A stretch of 64,000 nucleotides of DNA from [Mycobacterium] fortunisiensis (GTDB lineage Bacteria; Actinomycetota; Actinomycetes; Mycobacteriales; Mycobacteriaceae), in assembly GCF_019050325.1 (NCBI RefSeq), contig NZ_VOMB01000006.1, forward strand, positions 214,246 to 278,245. The letters run 5' to 3'. Position numbers and translations under genes: made by a program. Within the stretch, counting starts at the first letter, position 1; every line of letters begins with the position of its first letter. Shown piece by piece: positions 58,853-64,000 of this stretch. Below the pieces are notes generated by a model. That model worked only from the letters and a program-made list of their open reading frames with translations. It was not told the DNA's origin and ran no database searches.

Positions 58853-58902
58853 CCACTTTCGGGGGTCGCGGTCGGGTGAGTGTGACGTAGAGCATAGCTG
58901 TC

Positions 58903-60564
58903 ATGAATGTCGCCGCGAGCAACACGGATCGCTACCGCAGTGCCCGTGACCAGCTGATTGCCGGAGCGAGTTTCGCCTGGCCACAGCTGGACGGCACGTT
59001 CAACTGGGCCGTCGACTGGTTCGACGCCATCGCCCGAGACAACGACCGCACCGCGTTGTGGATCGTCGAGGAGGACGGATCCGAGCAGCGGATCAGCTTC
59101 GCCGAGATGGCGCAGCGCTCCGACCGCGTCGCGGCCTGGTTGCAGGGGCTCGGCGTGATGAAGGGCGATCGGGTGCTGCTGATGCTCGGCAACCAGGTCG
59201 AGCTGTGGGAATCCATGCTGGCGATCGCCAAGCTGGGCGCGGTCGTCATGCCGACGACCGGGGCGCTGGGCTCGGCGGACCTGTCCGATCGCATCACCCG
59301 GGGCGGGGCCCGGTTCGTCATCGTCGACGCCGCCGACGCGGCCAAGTTCGCCGACGTCGCAGGCGACTATGTGCGCATCGCGGTCGGCGAGGCCCCGACA
59401 GGGTGGCACCGCTACGGCGACGGGCAGCCGCGCCGGTTCCAGGCCTGCACCACCGTCGATGATCCGCTGCTGATCTATTTCACGTCGGGCACCACCAGCC
59501 GGCCCAAACTCGTCGAGCATTCCCAGGTCTCCTATCCGGTCGGGCATCTGACCACGATGGCCTGGATCGGCGTCCGGCCCGGTGACGTCCACCTGGCGAT
59601 CAGCTCACCGGGCTGGGCCAAACACGCCTGGAGCTGTTTCTTCGCGCCGTGGATCGCCGAGGCGACGATCTTCGTCTACAACTACCGGCGGTTCGACGCG
59701 GCGGCCCTGCTGGCGCAGCTGCGTCGCGCGGGCATCAACACGTTCTGTGCCCCACCGACGGTGTGGCGCATGCTCATCCAGTCCGACCTGGGTTCCAAGC
59801 CCGAAGGGTTGCGGGAAATCCTGGGTGCCGGCGAGCCGTTGAATCCCGACGTGATCGCCCAGGTCGAGAAGGCCTGGGGGTTGACGATCCGGGACGGCTT
59901 CGGCCAGACCGAGACCACCCTGCTCATCGGCAACACTCCCGGACAACCGGTGAAGCCCGGGTCGATGGGCCGGCCGATGCCCGGGGTGCCGGTGGTTCTG
60001 GTGGACCCGGTCACCGGGGAGGTTGCCGATGAGGGGGAGATCTGCCTGGACCTGGCGGCGCAGCCGCACAACCTGATGACGGGGTATCTCGATGACCCAC
60101 AACGTAATACGTCGGTGCTGGCCGGGGGTTTCTATCACACCGGCGACGTCGCCGGCCGGGACGCCGACGGATACATCACCTACATCGGCCGCACCGACGA
60201 CGTGTTCAAGTCCAGTGATTACAAGGTGTCGCCGTTCGAATTGGAGAGTGTGTTGATCGAGCATCCGGCAGTGGTGGAGGCCGCAGTGGTGCCGCAACCA
60301 GACGATACCCGGCTGGCGGTGCCCAAGGCCTACGTCGCATTGGCCGACGGCTGGGAGGCCAACGCGCAGACGGCGAAAGACGTGATGGCCTACGCCCGTG
60401 ACCATCTGGCGCCCTACCTCAAGGTGCGTCGGGTGGAGTTCTTCGATCTGCCCAAGACCATTTCGGGCAAGATCCGTCGGGTAGAGCTTCGCAGTCGCGA
60501 AGATGCGGCCCACACGGCGGGACAACCGATTTCGACGGAATACCGATACGAGGATCTGCTCTGA
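58903..60564 (+). CDS. AMP-binding acyl-CoA synthetase, medium-chain type
   Basis: A 553-residue ANL-superfamily ligase. P-loop [16 protein letters not shown], then [56 protein letters not shown] and the catalytic lysine near the end in [13 protein letters not shown]. Such enzymes activate carboxylic acids to acyl-CoA via acyl-AMP. Several features recall the medium-chain (ACSM-type) group. The stop shares one base with the start of the next ligase. Confidence 0.92.
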   Translation: MNVAASNTDRYRSARDQLIAGASFAWPQLDGTFNWAVDWFDAIARDNDRTALWIVEEDGSEQRISFAEMAQRSDRVAAWLQGLGVMKGDRVLLMLGNQVELWESMLAIAKLGAVVMPTTGALGSADLSDRITRGGARFVIVDAADAAKFADVAGDYVRIAVGEAPTGWHRYGDGQPRRFQACTTVDDPLLIYFTSGTTSRPKLVEHSQVSYPVGHLTTMAWIGVRPGDVHLAISSPGWAKHAWSCFFAPWIAEATIFVYNYRRFDAAALLAQLRRAGINTFCAPPTVWRMLIQSDLGSKPEGLREILGAGEPLNPDVIAQVEKAWGLTIRDGFGQTETTLLIGNTPGQPVKPGSMGRPMPGVPVVLVDPVTGEVADEGEICLDLAAQPHNLMTGYLDDPQRNTSVLAGGFYHTGDVAGRDADGYITYIGRTDDVFKSSDYKVSPFELESVLIEHPAVVEAAVVPQPDDTRLAVPKAYVALADGWEANAQTAKDVMAYARDHLAPYLKVRRVEFFDLPKTISGKIRRVELRSREDAAHTAGQPISTEYRYEDLL

Positions 60565-62180
60565 TGGAGTCTTACGACCGCGGCCCGGTGAACGTAGCGG
60601 TGCTGGAAGAGACCATCGGTGCGGCCTTCGAGCGGGTGGTCACTTCTGGACCCGACGCCGACGCGCTGGTCGAGGCGGCGACCGGACGCCGCTGGACCTA
60701 CGCCGAGCTCGACGTCGAGGTCGACAGGCTGGCGCGGGGTCTGATGGCTTCGGGTGTGCAGAAGGGGGACCGCGTCGGGATCTGGGCCCCCAACTGTGCC
60801 GAATGGGTGATGCTGCAGCTCGCAACGGCCAAGATCGGTGCGATCCTGGTCAACATCAACCCGGCCTACCGCACCCACGAGTTGGCCTATGTGCTGCGGC
60901 AATCCGGGGTGCGCACGTTGGTGTCGGCGACCGCGTTCAAGTCGTCCGATTACGTCACCATGGTCGCCGAGGTGCAAGCGGACTGCCCGGCGCTCACGGA
61001 TATCGTGTTCCTCGGCACGCTGGACTGGGACCGCTTGCGTACCGAGCAGGTCGATGAGCGCCAGTTACGTGCTCGCGGCGCCGAGCTGGGCCACACCGAC
61101 CCGATCAACATCCAATACACCTCGGGGACAACCGGTTTCCCCAAAGGGGCGACGTTGAGTCACCGCAACATCCTCAACAACGGGTTTTTCGTCGGCGGGT
61201 TGATCAACCTCGCCCCAGGCGACCGGGTGTGCATTCCAGTCCCCTTTTATCACTGCTTCGGGATGGTGATGGGCAACCTGGGGGCGCTGACCCACGGTGC
61301 GACGATCGTCATCCCCGCACCGGGTTTCGACCCCGGCATCACTTTGGCCACGGTCGCGGCCGAACGATGCACCGCGCTGTACGGGGTGCCGACGATGTTC
61401 ATCGCCATGCTGGGCCATCCCGACTTCGCGACGTTCGACCTGTCGTCGTTGCGGACCGGCATCATGGCCGGCTCGGTGTGCCCGGTTGAGGTGATGAAGC
61501 GGGTGGTGGCCGATATGCACATGGCCGAGGTGGCCATCTGTTACGGCATGACCGAGACCTCGCCGGTGTCGTGCCAGACGCTCGTCGATGACGATCTGGA
61601 GCGTCGCACCGCCACCATCGGACGGGTCCACCCGCATCTCGAGATCAAGATCGTCAACCCGGACACCGGTGCGACTGTCGAGCGCGGCCAACCCGGGGAG
61701 TTTTGTACCCGAGGGTATTCGGTGATGTTGGGCTACTGGAATGAGCCCGCGAAGACCGCCGAGGTCATCGACGCCGACGGCTGGATGCACACGGGGGATC
61801 TGGCGGTGATGGGTGAGGACGGCTACTGCGCGGTGGTCGGCCGGATCAAGGACATGGTGATCCGTGGCGGCGAGAACGTGTACCCCCGGGAGATCGAGGA
61901 GTTTCTCTATACGCATCCCGACATCGATGACGCTCAGGTGATCGGGGTGCCGGATGCCAAGTACGGCGAAGAGATCTGTGCCTGGGTCCGGATGAAGCCC
62001 GGCTGCGCACCGTTGGACGCCGAAAGGCTGCGGGCATTCGCCGGGGGCAAGTTGGCCCACTACAAGATTCCACGCTATGTGCTTGTGGTGGACGAATTTC
62101 CGATGACCGTCACCGGCAAGATCCGCAAGGTTGACATGCGGAACGAGAGCGTCAAGCTGCTCGGGCTTGACCCCGGGTAG
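60564..62180 (+). CDS. Fatty-acyl-CoA synthetase, FadD type
   Basis: A 538-residue ANL ligase. P-loop [18 protein letters not shown], adenine site [55 protein letters not shown] and catalytic lysine in [13 protein letters not shown]. It resembles FadD35-like mycobacterial acyl-CoA synthetases. With the upstream ligase it forms a two-gene operon (TGATG overlap). The chain-length preference is not visible. Confidence 0.93.
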   Translation: MESYDRGPVNVAVLEETIGAAFERVVTSGPDADALVEAATGRRWTYAELDVEVDRLARGLMASGVQKGDRVGIWAPNCAEWVMLQLATAKIGAILVNINPAYRTHELAYVLRQSGVRTLVSATAFKSSDYVTMVAEVQADCPALTDIVFLGTLDWDRLRTEQVDERQLRARGAELGHTDPINIQYTSGTTGFPKGATLSHRNILNNGFFVGGLINLAPGDRVCIPVPFYHCFGMVMGNLGALTHGATIVIPAPGFDPGITLATVAAERCTALYGVPTMFIAMLGHPDFATFDLSSLRTGIMAGSVCPVEVMKRVVADMHMAEVAICYGMTETSPVSCQTLVDDDLERRTATIGRVHPHLEIKIVNPDTGATVERGQPGEFCTRGYSVMLGYWNEPAKTAEVIDADGWMHTGDLAVMGEDGYCAVVGRIKDMVIRGGENVYPREIEEFLYTHPDIDDAQVIGVPDAKYGEEICAWVRMKPGCAPLDAERLRAFAGGKLAHYKIPRYVLVVDEFPMTVTGKIRKVDMRNESVKLLGLDPG

Positions 62181-62190
62181 CTCGAGTAGC

Positions 62191-63924
62191 TCAGAATGGT
62201 GGGGGTGGTGCGTAGTGTTCGGCGATCCAGGCTTGGTAGTCGTGTTCGACTTCGAGGGCGGTGTTGAGGGCGGAGCGTTCTTGGCGTTCGTCTTCGATGC
62301 GTTCTAGGCGTTGTTGTTCGCGGGTTTTGGAGCGGCGCGGCATTTTCGTGGTGCGTTGGCTGGGGTCGCTCTTGGGGTTCTCGGGGATATCCGGGGTGCC
62401 GGTGGGCTGGGCGAGGGTGGGGAACAGTTCGGCGCCGTGGGGTGTGGTGTGGTAGGTGTGGCCGGTGGGTGCGGTGAATTTTATTGTGCCGTCGGGTAGT
62501 TGGCGGTCTGTCCAGCCGGCGACGAAGGTTTTGATCAAATGGTGTGCGCGGCAATACATTTTGAGGTTCGATGGGTGTGTGGGGCCGTGGGGGTAGGGCG
62601 CGGTGTGGTCGACATCGCAGCGCATGGCGGGGGCGTCGCAGCCCGGGAATCGACAGGTCAGGTCTCGCCAGTAGATGAATTCCCGTAGCGCCGCTGAGGG
62701 GCGGTAGCCGGGCTCCCCGGCAGGAGCCGGGGCGGCAGGGGTAGTGGCATCGGTCGCATCGGCGTTGCCGGTGACATCGCTGGTCTCGGCGAAGTCAGCG
62801 ATGTCTGCGGGGTCGCCGGGCGCATCACCGGCATCAGCCTCATCCGCGGTATCGGTATCGGTATCGGCATCGGTATCGGTATCGGTGTCGGTGTTCTCGG
62901 CATCGGCGTCAGCAGGGGTGTCGGCTACATCGTTGGAGGCGTCGGCGTCAGCAGGGGTGTCGGACGCGTCGTTGGTCTCGGCGCCGGTGGTCTCGCGGGT
63001 GCTGGCGGGTATCACGACGGGTTTGAGTTTGGCGTGGGCGGCCAGGTCACGGATTGTCTGGGCGGGCAGGATGCCGTAGCCGGGCAGGTAGCCGGGATCA
63101 TTTGAGGTGCCGGTGAGGGTGGCGTGTTCGGCGAGCACGTGGACCACGGCGGCGTCAGCGGCGGCGCGGGTTTGTTTGGCTGGGCAGTTATCGAGTCCGC
63201 ACAGGCAGGGTAGTTGGGCTTCGCGTCGTGACAGGGGTCCCAGCGCATCGGCGCGGCGTTGTTGATGGGTGCGGGGATCGTCTTTGCAGACGGTGCGGGC
63301 CAGGGCGTCGAGTTGTTGGTCGAAGGCGGCGGCGTCGGCGGCATGCACGTTGGCCCAGATGCTGGCGATGCCGGGAGCGACACCGGGTTCGATGGTGATG
63401 TGGCGGTCGTCTTCGATGGTGGGTGGGACGCGTTGGCCGTTGGGGTCGAGTTTGATGACCCACTGGTCGATGTGGTCGTGCAGTTTTTTCTCTGAGAGTC
63501 GCATCCATTTGGAAGCGTGCCGGGCCAGCATGGCATCCAACTCGTGGCATATCGCAGCTCGGACGTTTTGGGTGCGCACGATGATGGCGGTCACGATGCG
63601 GAAATCGATCACTCCGGCGGCCAATAGGGCGGCGACGTGGGGGAGGCGGTCGCGTAGGGCGCGGGCGTAGCGGATGTGGGTGCCGGCGCGGTGGCGGGTG
63701 ATGCGCAGCGCGGCCGAGATTTCGGCGGCCACGGCTTCGAAGGGGTCGGTGGTCCAAAAGATGGTGTCGGCCAGTTCGGCTTCCCGGCGCAGATCCAACT
63801 CACCGATGGCGGCCAGTCGGGCGGCGATGGCCGCCGATTCGGCTCGGGCGGCGGTGGTGATGGCGTCGATCAGCCCGGCACCGGCATCGGCCCCGGAACC
63901 GCCTTCACCATGACTCTCGAACAT
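62191..63924 (-). CDS. DUF222/HNH endonuclease-domain protein (13E12 family)
   Basis: A 577-residue protein of the repetitive mycobacterial 13E12 family. The N-terminal DUF222 domain runs to about residue 310; near the C-terminus the HNH nuclease motif is TCRFPGCDAPAMRCDVDHTAPYPHGPTHPSNLKMYCRAHHLIKTF, with four cysteine/histidine metal ligands. Between them lies an acidic low-complexity region rich in D, T and A made from short repeats. Members are mobile or intron-linked in some genomes; its role is unknown. Confidence 0.9.
   Translation of the reverse strand: MFESHGEGGSGADAGAGLIDAITTAARAESAAIAARLAAIGELDLRREAELADTIFWTTDPFEAVAAEISAALRITRHRAGTHIRYARALRDRLPHVAALLAAGVIDFRIVTAIIVRTQNVRAAICHELDAMLARHASKWMRLSEKKLHDHIDQWVIKLDPNGQRVPPTIEDDRHITIEPGVAPGIASIWANVHAADAAAFDQQLDALARTVCKDDPRTHQQRRADALGPLSRREAQLPCLCGLDNCPAKQTRAAADAAVVHVLAEHATLTGTSNDPGYLPGYGILPAQTIRDLAAHAKLKPVVIPASTRETTGAETNDASDTPADADASNDVADTPADADAENTDTDTDTDADTDTDTADEADAGDAPGDPADIADFAETSDVTGNADATDATTPAAPAPAGEPGYRPSAALREFIYWRDLTCRFPGCDAPAMRCDVDHTAPYPHGPTHPSNLKMYCRAHHLIKTFVAGWTDRQLPDGTIKFTAPTGHTYHTTPHGAELFPTLAQPTGTPDIPENPKSDPSQRTTKMPRRSKTREQQRLERIEDERQERSALNTALEVEHDYQAWIAEHYAPPPPF
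62848..62893 (-). repeat. Hexamer tandem repeat in the HNH gene
   Basis: GGTATC and variants (GGCATC, GGTGTC) repeat about seven times, encoding the (DT)n stretch of the acidic linker. Copy number should vary by slippage. Confidence 0.8.
62899..62977 (-). repeat. 39-bp tandem duplication in the HNH gene
   Basis: The unit beginning GGCATCGGCGTCAGCAGGGG is repeated from about 62938 with few changes (period 39 bp), giving the doubled DTPADADA segment of the protein. Confidence 0.75.
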
Positions 63925-64000
63925 GTGTGCGACTCCTCACCTTTTCGTGGGTAATTGTGGGTGTAGTCCGCCGAGGCAGAGGTAGATCATTGAGGCCAGC

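Noticed and set aside
62848..62977. Short repeats as a possible CRISPR array
   Set aside because: Units are 6 and 39 bp, in frame within a coding sequence and without spacers; no cas genes are present.

Overview
The window is high-GC, densely packed, mycobacterial-type chromosome. Its gene order closely follows the M. tuberculosis block around Rv0855-Rv0903c: racemase, dapC, fadA/fadB, ercc3 (XPB helicase), moaC2/mog/moaE2, rpfA, moaD2/moaA2, cspB, the Rv0875c-Rv0883c genes, serC, the Rv0885 homologue, fprB, citA, pdxH, gltA2, Rv0897c/Rv0898c, arfABC and prrBA. F420-dependent oxidoreductases, SepH, an Rpf and the ArfABC proteins also point to Mycobacterium. The extra transporters and oxidoreductases suggest a free-living, rapid-growing Mycolicibacterium-like species. 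The species cannot be fixed from the sequence alone.

Layout. 1-9.3 kb: 3' end of a CoA-transferase/racemase, two tandem universal stress proteins, an F420-type LLM oxidoreductase, dapC, an old-yellow-enzyme reductase and the fadAB beta-oxidation operon. 9.3-15 kb: accessory redox genes (two PPOX-type flavoproteins, a nitroreductase, a TetX-like monooxygenase divergent from its probable TetR, a methyltransferase, a second LLM enzyme, a cupin). 15-19 kb: XPB helicase and a helicase-associated partner. 19-24 kb: molybdopterin genes on both sides of rpfA. The rpfA leader holds a c-di-AMP (ydaO-type) riboswitch and a CRP box. A 295-bp palindromic element with 33-bp imperfect terminal repeats lies downstream of rpfA. 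24-33 kb: cspB, a xi-class GST, conserved actinobacterial membrane and hypothetical genes, sepH and serC. 33-41.5 kb: an AurF-like diiron oxygenase coupled to fprB, two citrate synthases, pdxH, an MFS exporter and a TetR. 41.6-49.7 kb: DHA2 exporter with MarR, a carotenoid-dehydrogenase-like oxidoreductase, an FKBP isomerase, arfABC and the PrrBA two-component system. 49.8-55.4 kb: three ABC exporter half-transporters, the last two forming an apparent heterodimer. 55.4-56.7 kb: a solitary AAA+/STAND-like ATPase with more AT-rich codon use and a near-consensus promoter. 56.8-64 kb: epoxide hydrolase, GAF-LuxR regulator, two acyl-CoA ligases and a DUF222/HNH (13E12-type) protein.

Many genes have a TANNNT-like hexamer 6-8 nt before the start codon, as expected for leaderless mycobacterial transcripts; several starts were chosen on this basis. 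I saw no rRNA, tRNA, CRISPR array or intact insertion sequence.
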